This document shows, piece by piece, positions 47,363 to 57,906 of a stretch of 64,000 nucleotides of DNA. The notes under the pieces were generated by a model. That model was not told the DNA's origin, ran no database searches, and saw only the letters and a program-made list of their open reading frames with translations. How positions within the stretch are numbered: the stretch's first letter is position 1; every line of letters begins with the position of its first letter. Source of the DNA: Agrypnia vestita (Eukaryota; Arthropoda; Insecta; Trichoptera; Phryganeidae); NCBI GenBank assembly GCA_016648135.1, contig JADDOH010000317.1:487703-551702 (forward strand), given 5' to 3'. Both the position numbers and the translations under genes were made by a program.

Positions 47363-47862
47363 CATCACTAGTATCCAAATATTAAAACAAAACCAAAATC
47401 TGTGCTACAACGATAGAAATATTAAACATTTGACAGAGATCTTAATATATTTTCATATAGACTTTAATTAATCCTATCTAATTTCATAATGTTATTATAT
47501 ACTCAATTAATTAATTAATTAATCTTATAGTTGTATAGTATTTTGTTGTACATCTTTATTATTTTTTGTTCTCACTATATTGTTCAGCTGCTCATCTCGG
47601 CACAGGTTCTTCCTAGTGAGACGAGCGGCTCTATCTCCTATGTCATGTAACAAGATGAAGATAAATAAATAAATAAATTAAATTAAATGTACTAGATTCA
47701 TTTGCGTTGATTTACGTTATCTTAATAATCATGTCTTATAACATTGTAAACTTCGTCAATTTTGACGAATTTTATGACACTTAACAAATGTATTTTTTTT
47801 TTAAAAAGATAAATTTAAATAAGTTCACCTCGTCTATTTTGTCAAATGATATTATCACATCA
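47363..47862. other. No gene; possible LINE tail
   Basis: AGATGAAGATAAATAAATAAATAA at about 47655-47680 after GC-raised sequence (CTCATCTCGGCACAGG) looks like a retroelement 3' tail on the plus strand, but nothing upstream is coding. Confidence 0.4.
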
Positions 47863-49610
47863 TGTAAGGAGATGGCGAATCGGAAGGAATTATGCTCTAC
47901 CGAAATATCTCATAATCTGAACGCTCCACAACACTCTGGAATCGTTTAGGACATTATGGTAAAATCAGAAAACATCAAGAAAACGATAACCTTAAGGGGT
48001 CACGTGTAGTCAGAGGCGCAAAAAAATAGACATTTTCAAAAAAAAATTTTGAATGGTTGTTTAATGTTTTGATTCAATACATAATACCAACGTTTTACAC
48101 TATATTTTATGTAACTATACCGAAAATTTCAAATAAAATTATTAATACTGGACCACGATAGAATCTCGATTCTTGACCCCTGTTTTGCAAGTAGTGCCTC
48201 GCGGTGTCCATCAGTGCTTCTTAGTGGTTTATCTAAATTTAATGAAACAAAAAGAAATTAGTAGTTCAATAGTTTATCTTGTGCTTGATCGAAGCTTTTT
48301 TATTATTTTTTTTCAAATTTAGCAAAATGGCGGTCTTTGAAAGCTTAATTATGAATTTTGAGGGAAAAAATCACTCATTTATTATTTATAAAAAAAAAAG
48401 TTTAAGTCAAAAAAAAAATCCTTCGATTAGGCACAAGTTTTTAATGCCTAAAATACGATGTTTAAATTTCATTTAAATCTGTCGAGTAGTTTTTAAAATA
48501 TCGTGGACACCGTTTTTGAACACGTTATTTTGAGAAAAACGCGTTTAAAGTTTTATGCATAAATAATTAATACAAATACAATTTAAAAAACGTACGTAGA
48601 GTCGTCTATTTGTGGTATATATAATACATCTTCTGCCGATGTGTAAGCCTCCAAGATGTCGGGTTTTTTTTATCTACGTTTCATTTTGCCTTCTCGAGTG
48701 ACCTGATTTGCACGTTGGTCAGCAATCTTTATGTGCTCTATATCGAGTTTTTCAGCATACCGGTGTGCATTAGGTCCATAATTTAATCCTATGCATTGGA
48801 AATCATTAATATTCCTTGCATACCTTCATGACGTCACGTTATAATTTTTTGAAAATGATTATAATACACGCACAACTACCTATCGACCGCTGGGTTTCAC
48901 TGCCACTGAAGTACTAACACTAAATCAAATCTCAGTTAGCCTAAAGGATCTTATATCTAAAAGTATAAGTATAAAAGAAATTTGGTACATTATTCTTAGA
49001 ATTAATCGGGTAAAAACCGCGTTCCGTAGCAGTCGCCCCGTTTGTCAGCCCGGCCGGCTCTAGTACCGTCCGCGTGTCAGTACGGGCGGCAGCAGAGGGC
49101 CCTACAGTTATCGTTAGATATCTTTAAAACTAATAACCCGATCGACTTGATATTTTTGATTTTAGAATATTTTTGAAACATTTTGCTTTAAGAAAATACA
49201 AAAAAAAATCGATTTTTTAAAAATCCTGACTACACGTAACCCCTTAAATAAAGGGACCGGCCGGCCACTGCGCAGTCAGTGTGTCAAAGTTGTTGACGGC
49301 GATAGAAATCCACAAGCGAAATCATGCGGCGCGTTAGCACATGTGTGACCAAGTGACAGATATTCGGCGCAAGTACTAACCGACAAGCGTGAAGTTTTTC
49401 TAGTGCGAGCCTGAGCAATTTAAATAACAGTATATGAGAGACAAGTTATTCGGAAGTGATAAAAAGTGCAGCGAAGATTTTAGAAAGAAAATAGACAATT
49501 AATGCGAATTACTAATTTATCTACTGTGAATTCATAATCGGTGCTTCGATTTAGTTTGTGTTGAGTGGTTTTGCGAATTTAATAAATACTTTAAATTTTC
49601 ACCGTGACAA
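47863..49610 (+). mobile_element. LTR-like unit split by a TTAA element
   Basis: TGTAAGGAGATGG at 47863 resembles the start of the LTR-like unit near 53844 (ATAAGAGATGG). After removal of the insert at 47996-49243 the sequence reads on into TTAAATAAAGGGACC, then an initiator GCAGTCAGTG (TCAGT at 49276), about 34 bp from the TTAAATA box. Downstream blocks (GTGATAAA, AAGTGC, TTTGTGT-GAG, TTTA-TAAATA) parallel 54230-54310. The right border near 49610 (GTGACA) is tentative and no coding region is attached. Confidence 0.4.
47996..49243. mobile_element. 1248-bp TTAA-flanked non-autonomous transposon
   Basis: Ends are GGGGTCACGTGTAGTCAG and the inverse of GGGGTTACGTGTAGTCAG (one mismatch in 18). 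TTAA lies directly outside on both sides (47992-47995, 49244-49247). The interior is AT-rich except for a CpG-rich block at 49015-49110. The longest open frame (65 codons, 48279-48476) is low-complexity, so no transposase is present. TTAA targeting suits the piggyBac superfamily, but the tip is not the usual CCC of that group, so the family is unassigned. Confidence 0.75.
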
Positions 49611-49860
49611 TGTTATTATTATTGATAGTAGATTACTGCTTTGGTAAAAAAACCTATAATACAAATATATCATGAATCAATACAGAATGCAATATTATGT
49701 TTTACACCTTAAAAACTCCTGACCATGCCATCCATTTAAGTGCTGTAGAATAAAGTTCCATTTTTGCAACGTTATCGGAAAATAAAGAGAAAAAAAAACG
49801 CTATGGATCCACCAGCTGCTCTTCTTTCGAAAATTTTGAAATAGGAAGTGTTATATTATA

Positions 49861-50973
49861 TTAGGTCCTTACATATGAAATTGACGTTTAGTATGGGAGG
49901 AACATAAAGTCGATTTTTTTTAATTATAATATATTTATTTAATCAAAGTATGTACCATTGCTATCTATGCACTTTTGCCATCTCATAGGTAGTTCATCGA
50001 TCCCTTTACTAAAAGAACCATTCGGAAGGGAATCAATAAAATCTTTGAAGGCGGTTTGGACTGCCCCATCGGAGTTGAATTTTTTCCTTTGCAAGAAGTT
50101 ATCCAAATTTCGAAAAAAATGGTAATCTGTTGGGGCAAGGTCCGGAGAGTACGGTGGATGTCTTAGACATTCCAATTGAAGCTCCTCTAATTTGGTAGCC
50201 GTCTGTTGTGCAGTGTGTGGTCTAGCGTTATCATGAAGCAGCAGTGGCCTAGAGCGATTAACCAGCCTCGGTTGTTTAGCAGCTAGCTTTTCCATCATGG
50301 TTTGCAGTTGCTGACAATAGACATCTGCCGTAATCGTCTGGCCAGATTTAAGAAAGCTGTAGTGAACGACACCAGCACTAGTCCACCAAACGCTCACAAG
50401 TAACTCGCGTTTGTTGATTTGCTTCACTCAATTCGTGAGGTACCCACCTTTCAAGCTTTTTCACCTTACCAATTTGCTTCAAGTGGATTAAAACAGTTTT
50501 ATCACTAACACCGCAGCCTGCAGCTAACTCGGATGTGGTTTGCGATGGATCCGCTTCCACAATAGCCTTCAATTCTTCATTATCAACTTTGGTCTCCGGC
50601 CGTCCACGGGGCTTGTTCTGCAGGTCGAAATTTCCAGAACGAAAACGTTGGAACCAAAAACGCACTGTGTTTTCTTTTGCGGCACCGTCGCCATACACAT
50701 CATTAATCCTTCGATCCGTTTCTGCAGCACTGGTGCCACGGTGGAACTCGTACTCGTAAATAACGCGATATTTCAAGTTTTTCATTTTGTAAACTGAGTC
50801 TCGCAAAGAAAAAAACAATTGAGGAAAAAACAAATGAATTATAATTTTCAAAACACAAATACATGAGTAAATAGCTGTAAAAATTTGGATTTGGAATTCC
50901 TAACCAAAGAGAAGATATTTGAGATCAAATTTGCCAGTACGGTAAAACGTCAATTTCATATGTAAGGACCTAA
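49861..50973 (-). mobile_element. mariner (DD34D) transposon with internal deletion
   Basis: Terminal inverted repeats TTAGGTCCTTACATATGAAA at both ends and TA duplications just outside (49859-49860, 50974-50975). The length of 1113 bp is about 180 bp short of a usual mariner of 1.3 kb; the loss maps to the transposase at about 50415. The same subfamily recurs at 63556-64000, and a lone terminal repeat lies at 57880. Confidence 0.95.
49939..50785 (-). pseudogene. Broken mariner transposase
   Basis: Cut-and-paste transposase relic. The likely start is the ATG at 50785 (MKNLKYRVIYEYEFHRGTSA). The N-terminal DNA-binding half is well kept (GDGAAKENTVRFWFQRFRSG, GRPETKVDNEELKAIVEADP, WVPHELSEANQQTRV). 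At about 50415 the frame jumps directly to RELLVSVWWTSAG, so about 60 residues are lost, including the segment that normally holds the first catalytic Asp, and the frame shifts. The C-terminal half keeps LLHDNARPHTA (second Asp) and YSPDLAPTDYHFF (third), 34 residues apart, and stops at 49939. Without the first Asp it cannot catalyse transposition. Confidence 0.95.
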
Positions 50974-50975
50974 TA

Positions 50976-51488
50976 TTATTATATACCTTACACTGTGGAC
51001 AACAGATTGGTTAGTAGATGTGTGAGCGCGGTCACGTCTCGCGCCGTAGAAAAGGGTTTGACTACATGTCCAAATGCTGTCTACTAGCAAAGGGAAAAAC
51101 TACATTTCAAAATGAAGACTACAACACGCACACGTTCACCAGTTTGAAGACTACAAAATGTGCGCTACATTTATAGTAGGTACCGAAACATTACATCCTT
51201 CATCTATTTCAATAAACTATATGAAGTGACCTAATTGTAGTACTACAAAATTGTATCTACTACAATGACCTATAAGTACTACTGCAAAATTTACAATCCG
51301 GGGGGGGGGGTTGTTTTGGTTTTCCAAATTTTTAAAATTTGAATTGGGTTGTTTCTAGTGGGCACTTTAAAGTGTGCAATTTGAAGTAAGTACGCCCGCA
51401 CCCGGCGGTAACCCCTCGCCCTGTCATTCAGTTCAATCTCGTATTTGCGCGTGAGCTGTGACATCTTGATTTCCAATATACACTGAAT
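50976..51488. other. No supported gene
   Basis: AT-rich DNA; a run of ten G at about 51301-51310. The 112-codon minus frame at 51291-51629 overlaps a more plausible plus-strand relic and is not called. Confidence 0.5.
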
Positions 51489-51650
51489 TGTGCCCAAAAC
51501 AGTCTTGCAACACCTTGCAGATGATGCAAGAACAATTGCCAATGTAGTTTTAAAGTTTTGCGAAGCTGAAAAGGCAAATAATGGACTCAAATTACCGTTT
51601 GACAGGACTCTAGACAGAGCGGCCGCCATTACTGGTTTGTTTCTTTAGTG
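51489..51650 (+). pseudogene. Transposase-like N-terminal relic (probable)
   Basis: A plus-strand frame after an upstream TGA reads IVPKTVLQHLADDARTIANV and on to VLKFCEAEKANNGLKLPFDR and RAAAITGL before a stop. This resembles the N-terminal region of an insect DDE-transposase group in which an opening helix (ARTI-NVV--F--E) is followed by an RAA-ATG-S motif. Recognition is from pattern memory and no catalytic part follows, so the identity is moderate at best. Confidence 0.4.
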
Positions 51651-51891
51651 TTGCCCGACCAAATTTCTATTATAATATCATAAAATATATTTGAGAATGT
51701 ACCGGACGCTCTGTATTATGTATTGTGTAATAAATTTAAACCCGGGCAACTTCTGTTTCGCGACAGGTATGCCCTCACCTCGCACGCCAATTTATACTGA
51801 AGGCATTCTAGTGCACATATTAGTATATATAGAAAATCTTATTGCGTCGACATTTTTTCAAAAAGCGAGCCAACCGTAAAGAAATTCTAGT

Positions 51892-52305
51892 ATGAACAAA
51901 ATTGAGTTTCGCGTCGTTATTAAATTCTTACACAAAATAAGGAAAACACCTCAAACCATTCGGGAAGAGCGGTGACTGTCTCCTTGGGAAAATGGTTTAT
52001 AAGTGCCGTTGCCTATTCGAGCAAGGAAAACAGTAGATAAAAGACGTGATCGGGAGGGCCCTCTGACCACCTGTGACCACCACAAGGCTATTTCCTCATA
52101 CATTGTGAAAAAAGTTGAAAAACTTGCTGTCCGCGATGCCCGATTGTAGGAAAAGCAGCTTGCAGAAATATTTGGAGTATCACCCTCAATGGTTTTTAAA
52201 ACCCCTCCATCAGCATCTAGGGATGTCAAAAAATTCTGCGCGAGATGGAAGCCGAGAGTGCTGACGCCACTTCGAAAACATCCATTCCGTGTAAGTTTTT
52301 TTGAG
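51892..52305 (+). pseudogene. Old mariner-type transposase relic, N-terminal half
   Basis: Starts MNKIEFRVVIKFLHK at ATG 51892, a typical mariner opening. In shifting frames MVYKCRCLFEQGK follows, then RDREGPLTT, then VEKLAVRDARL, EKQLAEIFGVSPSMVF, HLGMSKK and ARWKPRVLTP. This is the order of the two helix-turn-helix units and the linker up to W-P-LLTP. At least three frame changes and three stops are present, and the DDD catalytic domain is missing. It is more degraded than the copy at 49861-50973 and belongs to a different subfamily. The 119-codon minus frame at 51951-52310 is its shadow. Confidence 0.75.
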
Positions 52306-52515
52306 ACCAAAGATGTGTCAGGTTTAAAGTTGAATATATTGAAATGAAAAGAAAAATAAAAAAATTCGCCTTTAAAGTAAAGACAAATTCACTTATTATT
52401 TTTCAAAAATTATTTTCAACGTTAAAATTTTTTAAATTTCTGTTTTGAGTTCTATTTTTCTATTTCTATTCTTAAAATTATTTTATTATTACTATTCTTA
52501 ACTTATTTCTCGACC

Positions 52516-52900
52516 TATTATGACATACGCTGTAGAGACGCGGGCTGACACTATCTGCACTAAAGGACTACTCAGAACAACTGAAATGAAGGTGCTGAGA
52601 TCCATTACTGGAAAAACTCTACGTAACCGTGTCCGAAATGAAGGCATAAGGAAAACTTGCAAAATAGAGGACATAGCACGATGGAGTAGATCCAGAAGGA
52701 GATTCTGGCGGGATCACGTAGCCAAAATGGACAGTGACAGACTCGTGCATACAGCAACGATTGAAATCTCCTCTGGACGACGCGACACCTACCAAGAAGA
52801 CCACCGAAAAGATGGAGGGATAGCTGGACCTCGTCATCGCAGAAGGCGTAGTTTTGTGTAGCACAGATCTACTAAAAGAAAAAGAAGAAGAAGAAAATTA
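52516..52900 (+). mobile_element. LINE C-terminus with simple-repeat tail
   Basis: An open frame (52520-52861) reads MTYAVETRADTICTKGLLRT, then TEMKVLRSITGKTLRNRVRN, EGIRKTC, IEDIARWSRSRRRFWRDHV and DRLVHTA. This matches the end of the thumb and the C-terminus of RTE/Jockey-type reverse transcriptases (YG-ET---T, E---LR-I-GKT-RDR-RN--IR). It is followed by an AAAGAAGAAG tail near 52878. Only the last 110 or so residues are present. The same protein family occurs at 60905-61085 in the minus orientation. Confidence 0.9.
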
Positions 52901-53150
52901 TTTATTATTTCTCTAATGTGCATTTCTTTTATGTGCCAGCTGGAGAAACTCTAATTGGAAAGTTGGCATAACCATTTTTAATTGTTTGTATTAAGTAGGT
53001 ATATATTATCAACATCTCTATGTATGTATGTCTCATTATTTAAAATAAAATAAAATTGGTGTCAGGTATTAAAGTGGGAGAAAGTGAGGTGACAGTAACA
53101 AAATCAACATTGTAAATTTTTTTTTACCTCACCCTACATTCCGCGAATTC

Positions 53151-53267
53151 ACATAGAACACACTACCTCCCTTCATACATAGAACACACTACCTCCCTTC
53201 ATACATAGAACACACTACCTCCCTTCATACATAGAACACACTACCTCCCTTCATACATAGAACACAC
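53151..53267 (+). repeat. 26-bp minisatellite, 4.5 perfect units
   Basis: Units starting ACATAGAACACACTACC at 53151, 53177, 53203 and 53229 are identical; a fifth stops after 13 bp at 53267. Perfect identity means a recent expansion. Confidence 0.97.
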
Positions 53268-53833
53268 GCATACTGTGGGATCAGATCCTATCGAGTAATT
53301 TAATTAAATTCCAAACACTAGCTTGGCGGCTCCCCAAGCGATTCAAAAGAAAAACAAATTTCTGTATTAATATAATCATGATGCTTTGTCCGAGACTCGC
53401 TTTTTTTAGTACAAATACATAAATCAACAATGCACGGCCAGCAATTCTGGCCAACACCTTATTTTTCTGTCCGTCGCGTGATGAAACTCACTATACTCCT
53501 TCTACCACAACTATTTTACGATCGTAGTCATAAATAATATGAATATATGCTCTGCTGCGCGGCATGAGGAATCGATACAGTCACCTGATGAATAGCAAGC
53601 AACAGATATTCTAATATTCTAGTATATATAGATATTTTTTGAAAAACAAAATATAACCGATATTAAATATAACAAAATATGAAGTTTAATTCATTCAACG
53701 TAACTACCGCGATAAAAGGCGATGTAATCAAATAAAAATCTTTAAAAACAAACCGCAGAAAGACTTTTCAAGAAAAAACTAATATACAATTAAATAAAAC
53801 CTAATTTATGAAATAGAACCATGTTTATGATAT
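53268..53833. other. No gene; one dispersed repeat scrap
   Basis: GAATCGATACAGTCACCTGA near 53569 matches the block at about 22968. Otherwise unassigned. Confidence 0.45.
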
Positions 53834-54310
53834 TGTAACGAGATGTTATAAGAGATGGTAGAATCCTCGTAATATGTCATGACAACAGTAAGATCGAAGT
53901 CTCTAATACATTATTGGACGCACTACCACGCTCTGGTATTATCTATAACATTCGAGAAACGTCTACAAACGTCTGGAACATTATCGTAAACACTAGAATA
54001 ATCTAGGAAGTTCGAATAACCAACGTGTTTCGTTTAAAAAGCGGAACTAGCGCTACGCAGTCAGTCAGTTTCATTTTGACGTATCTACCGACGCGATATC
54101 AGCAACGGAACAGCGGCCAAGGTGGCCAGCTGTGAAATCCTAAGCGACAGATATTAAGCGAAATACCTAATTACGTGCGATAGTGAACAGAATTTACTCG
54201 AAATTGTTACCCAGCGATAATATTAGACGAGTGATAAACTGCGAAGTAATGTAAATAAAGTGCTATCGATTAATTTGTGTCGAGCAACTTAGTCAATTTA
54301 TTAAAATATT
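53834..54310 (+). mobile_element. LTR-like unit with core promoter
   Basis: Begins near TGTAACGAGATG (53834) or TGTTATAAGAGATGG (53844). It carries a TATA-like TTTAAAAAG (54033) and an initiator TCAGTCAGTT (54061) at the standard 30-bp spacing. Sequence beyond 54080 resembles the U5 side of 49280-49600. No coding region follows. An LTR is the most economical reading; a solitary cellular promoter cannot be excluded. Confidence 0.4.
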
Positions 54311-55242
54311 TTTTCCAGTTATTTTATAGGTTCAAAATCATATATGTAGGTACTGAATGACGGCACCGAGTATGAATTTGTAAAATAAAAAAATAAATCG
54401 AATGTACAATTAAACTCATGGTTTGGCGTAGAAGGAATAAATGTTAATATATTATTTTAATTAGAAAACGATAGCTTAGCATTGTAGGCAGGTGTATTAT
54501 TTATTAATCCAATTTTAGGTAAGCACCGTCAGTATTCAATTCATAAAGAAGTACTTTACCAAGACGTGAAAGGACATATTTTAATATTCGAGCATAAGAA
54601 TTTGTGAAACGTAAGAGCATGGGCACTGAATAAAATATGAAGCCTCCACGGTAGCGAGTATGCCTTACTTGTTTAGTATATTTTATACACATTTTTCTGA
54701 TATACATACTTTGGTATGAAGTTGTTTATACATTAAAAATAAGCATAAATTTTTCGTCGAATGTTTATTTCCAATACGAATATTACATTCTGAAAGCACA
54801 TGCACATACTCATTTTTTCTAATTATATTATAGCTTCACTTTAGAACTTAATAAAAAACAGTTAATTTATACTTTTTCGCATTCTTTTAAAAAAGTGGCC
54901 GATAAAATTAAGGTACGAAAATATTGAATTTACTAATTTTTTAAACAAAAGTGCAATCTGTAGGTAATTGCCCTAGAAAAAAATGAGGCTAGAATCTTAT
55001 ATGCTGTGCTGAATGCATATATCTGCACTTTTGTTTAGTGTAACCCAAACTAACCTATTATTAACCTATCTAATATGTATTATTTGTTAAATCGCGAAAC
55101 GTTTTGTGCGATATTTTCGTCCGTTGATTTGATTTCTTACTTTTTTAAGAATTTGTGAAAGAATCGTATTCAATGATTTCGTTACGCTTATCAATTCATT
55201 AATTTAACTTTATTTTTTTTTTTAAAAACAAAATTATAAAAA
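54311..55242. other. No supported gene
   Basis: AT-rich DNA without recognised features. Confidence 0.5.
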
Positions 55243-55320
55243 ATTGTTGGATGTAATGTCGCGTGAACCTTTATAGATCAAATGTCCGTGAACCTTTTTC
55301 GTATCACGCATTCCTTACGT
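55243..55320 (+). repeat. Dispersed repeat F, copy 1
   Basis: TTGTTGGATGTAATGTCGCG and GTGAACCTTT parallel TTGTTGGATCTTATGTCACG and GTGAATCTTT at 55793-55822. Confidence 0.5.
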
Positions 55321-55792
55321 GGATCGAGTTGCGTTCAAATTCTGGGCGTAGTCTTGTACTCTATGACACCATTTCTATTTTTGTCTCAATAATTGGTTTT
55401 GAGATCTATGGACGGTTATACTTTATACCCCCGAAATATTAATCCTACTTTAACTGCAAAATCATTGGATCGTAAACTATCGTTAAGTGATTAGAGATAA
55501 TTATTATTCATTTGATCCCTAAATAGCGTACATTATACATACGATTATGTGAAATGTGAACGATTTACTTGATGGATAGGATGTACCTACATATCTAGCG
55601 CGCCTGTGGAAGATCATAGGTTAACTAAGCATGTCTGACTAAAGAAGATAAAACAACCCAATGGTTATTGAATCTTGAAAGTTATTTATTGATAATCATT
55701 AAGCGTTCATAATAAATACAAAATATAATATAAATATATTCAATGCCTTTTCTCAACCTCATTCATAAAATAAAATAAAATCATTTTCATAA

Positions 55793-55932
55793 TTTGTTGG
55801 ATCTTATGTCACGTGAATCTTTTTTTTTATTTATGGTTTTTGTGTTTAGTTTGTATAACTGCATGATTATTTTTAATGAAATTAAAATAAATTGAAATTG
55901 AATAAATTTTAAATTTCATTAAAAATAATCAC
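55793..55932. repeat. Dispersed repeat F, copy 2, plus 28-bp inverted repeat
   Basis: The GTTGGAT...GTGAA block (55793-55822) is followed by GATTATTTTTAATGAAATT at 55863, which recurs inverted as AATTTCATTAAAAATAATC ending at 55931. Confidence 0.65.
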
Positions 55933-56029
55933 GTATAAAGTACGAGTATAAATTATTCTAATATCAATAGGTATGAAGATTGCATTTATGGAATAAGTTA
56001 CCAGTGGCTATATCTGGTACTAGATGTCT

Positions 56030-56690
56030 ATACCCGGCGTTGCACGGGTTAAGGATTAAGTTTAAAATAAATTTGTGAGGATAAACAAAGGTTCGATTCG
56101 AACGGTCAAACGGTGCAGATTTGGATCGAAAATATATCAGAGAGAGGGGAAAGGGTAAAAGAATAGGGGGAAATATCGCCTATGTTACCCGCCGAGTCCT
56201 AAAGAATATTTTTTACAAATTTTGAGTCCGATCGGTCAAACGGTACACATTTTTATCGTGTATTTTATCGAAAATATGTCAGGGGAGGAGAAGGGGTAAG
56301 AGAACAGGGGGAAATGTCGCATATGTTACCTGCCGAGTCCTAAAGAATAAGTTTCCAAATTTTTAGTCCGATCGGTCAAATGGTACAGATTTGCATCTAA
56401 AATATGTCAGGGGGAGGGGAAGGGGTAAGAGAATAGGGGGAAAATGTTGCCTATGTTATCCGCCAAGTCCTGAAGAATAAGTTTCCAAATTTTGAGTCCG
56501 ATCGGTCAAACGGTACAGATTTGAAATGGGTCAGGGGAAGGGCAGGGGTAAGAGAATAGGGGGGAAATGTTGCTTATTTTACCCGCCGGGTCCCAAAGCA
56601 CAAGTATTCAAAATTTGAATCGAATCGGACAAACGGTGTGGATTTGTATAGAGAACAGACAGACAGACAGACAGACATTGAGTTTTATAT
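56030..56690 (+). mobile_element. Retroelement-like unit built of 123-140 bp tandem repeats
   Basis: Five diverged units can be tracked by CGGTCAAACGGT-type blocks at 56103, 56233, 56373, 56503 and 56626. Each is followed by an ATATGTCAGGGG-GAGGGG block and AGGGGGAAATGT, GCCGAGTCCTAAAG. The array is preceded by CCCGGCGTTGCACGGGTTAA (56033) and ends in GACAGACAGACAGACAGACA and TTTTATATGTATAGAT. This arrangement recurs in arthropod interspersed repeats. No coding frame is present. Confidence 0.75.
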
Positions 56691-56700
56691 GTATAGATTA

Positions 56701-57639
56701 CATATTCATTATTTAAACAAGTCAAATCAAATTATTAAAACCTTGCAGAAATCAGCACCAGAATTTTTCTGCGTTTTTTTTTATCATTTTATTTAACTTG
56801 AATAATAGCGAATGAATTTATAATACCTGACACTCGTTAGTTTGTCAAATGTCTCACATAAGAAAAATGCAAACTTTCGCATGTCGCTTATCTCCATAAT
56901 AACTATTGATTAGTTTTCGACTTTAGACAAATCATTAAGTATTTGTAGACTAGCTCTGTTACATCCTATATGTATTCATTTTATAAGCTTAAATAATCAC
57001 TAGATGTTGCATAAAGTTTTTACTTCGAACTCGAAATTAATGCACAACTGCGCATTAATTAAATTATGGTTCAGTGAAGTCATATAATCCGCAACTCCCC
57101 AGTTGTGTGGATATATTATATTGGTTCAGTAAAATTATATAGTGCGGCTCGCAAACAGCACTGCCCCGCTGAGTGCACTCTGCCTTAGCTTTGATCAATA
57201 ATGCCAAGTGCCAACACTGCCGGCCCACTTCTATTTTATTATATTACAAAGGAGAACGCACCCCTCGTAAACTTTTAAACATCTCGTTGGCGGATTTTTC
57301 TTAACACTGACGTTTCATCAATACGTATAGTTCGGAAACTTGGACATTGCAGTGATTTCCCGGGCCTCTTAAGCAAATTTTAGAATGCCGACCCTAATAT
57401 ATATAAATCATTCCTCATATAAATTCTATATTACAAAAATGAACTCATCTAACAACCTTCGTGTCTTGGTGATTTCGCTGGATGGATCATTATTATATTA
57501 ACAACTTTGCACATTTAACATTAAATCACAACATCCAATGATATTTTCCTAGCAAGTTTTTTCGAAATTTCGTACAATTTTGTGAAACTTACCCTTAAAG
57601 TGCCCCTTCAAGATTATTTTGCGCTTTTATATACGAGTC
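56701..57639. other. No gene; small duplication
   Basis: GGTTCAGTGAAGTCATATAA (57070) and GGTTCAGTAAAATTATATAG (57123) form a short diverged direct repeat. Otherwise unassigned. Confidence 0.5.
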
Positions 57640-57825
57640 CGTAATTTCTTACTCTTACTCGTTTACGCCCACGGAGCATCCCTGGAACCTGACCTATGGT
57701 GGCGAAAAATCCCCTTTGAAAGAAAAATACTTCGTCGAATTTATGGACCAGTTAGTGATAAAGGCGTCGTTGTCACCAGGGCCGACCTGGAAATTTGCGG
57801 CGCTGGGTGCAAAGTGTAAGTACGC
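57640..57825 (+). mobile_element. LINE fragment (reverse-transcriptase thumb region)
   Basis: The frame contains FERKILRRIYGPVSDKGV (57715-57768), a segment seen near the end of many insect non-LTR reverse transcriptases (ERK-LR-I-GP). Flanking residues are not recognisable, and the frame closes at 57819. The in-frame ATG at 57619 is not meaningful. Confidence 0.65.
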
Positions 57826-57879
57826 AGCTTTTTTTATTTACATCTAGAAGACGAAAATAGGCCAAGTATTCCCCTTGTA

Positions 57880-57906
57880 TTAGGTCCTTACCTATGAAAT
57901 TGCAGT
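57880..57906 (+). mobile_element. Lone mariner terminal repeat
   Basis: TTAGGTCCTTACCTATGAAA preceded by TA, one mismatch from the ends of the mariner at 49861-50973. No matching second end or transposase follows, so it is a truncated copy. Confidence 0.7.

Noticed and set aside
48279..48476. 65-codon frame as transposase of the TTAA element
   Set aside because: Lys/Phe-rich low complexity with no DDE-type motif.
50535..50797. Plus-strand frames of 74-85 codons
   Set aside because: Antisense to the mariner transposase relic.
51951..52310. 119-codon minus-strand frame
   Set aside because: Antisense to the mariner-type relic, which has clear family motifs on the plus strand.
53151..53267. 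Possible CRISPR array
   Set aside because: Units are back-to-back with no spacers, and the sequence is eukaryotic; it is a minisatellite.
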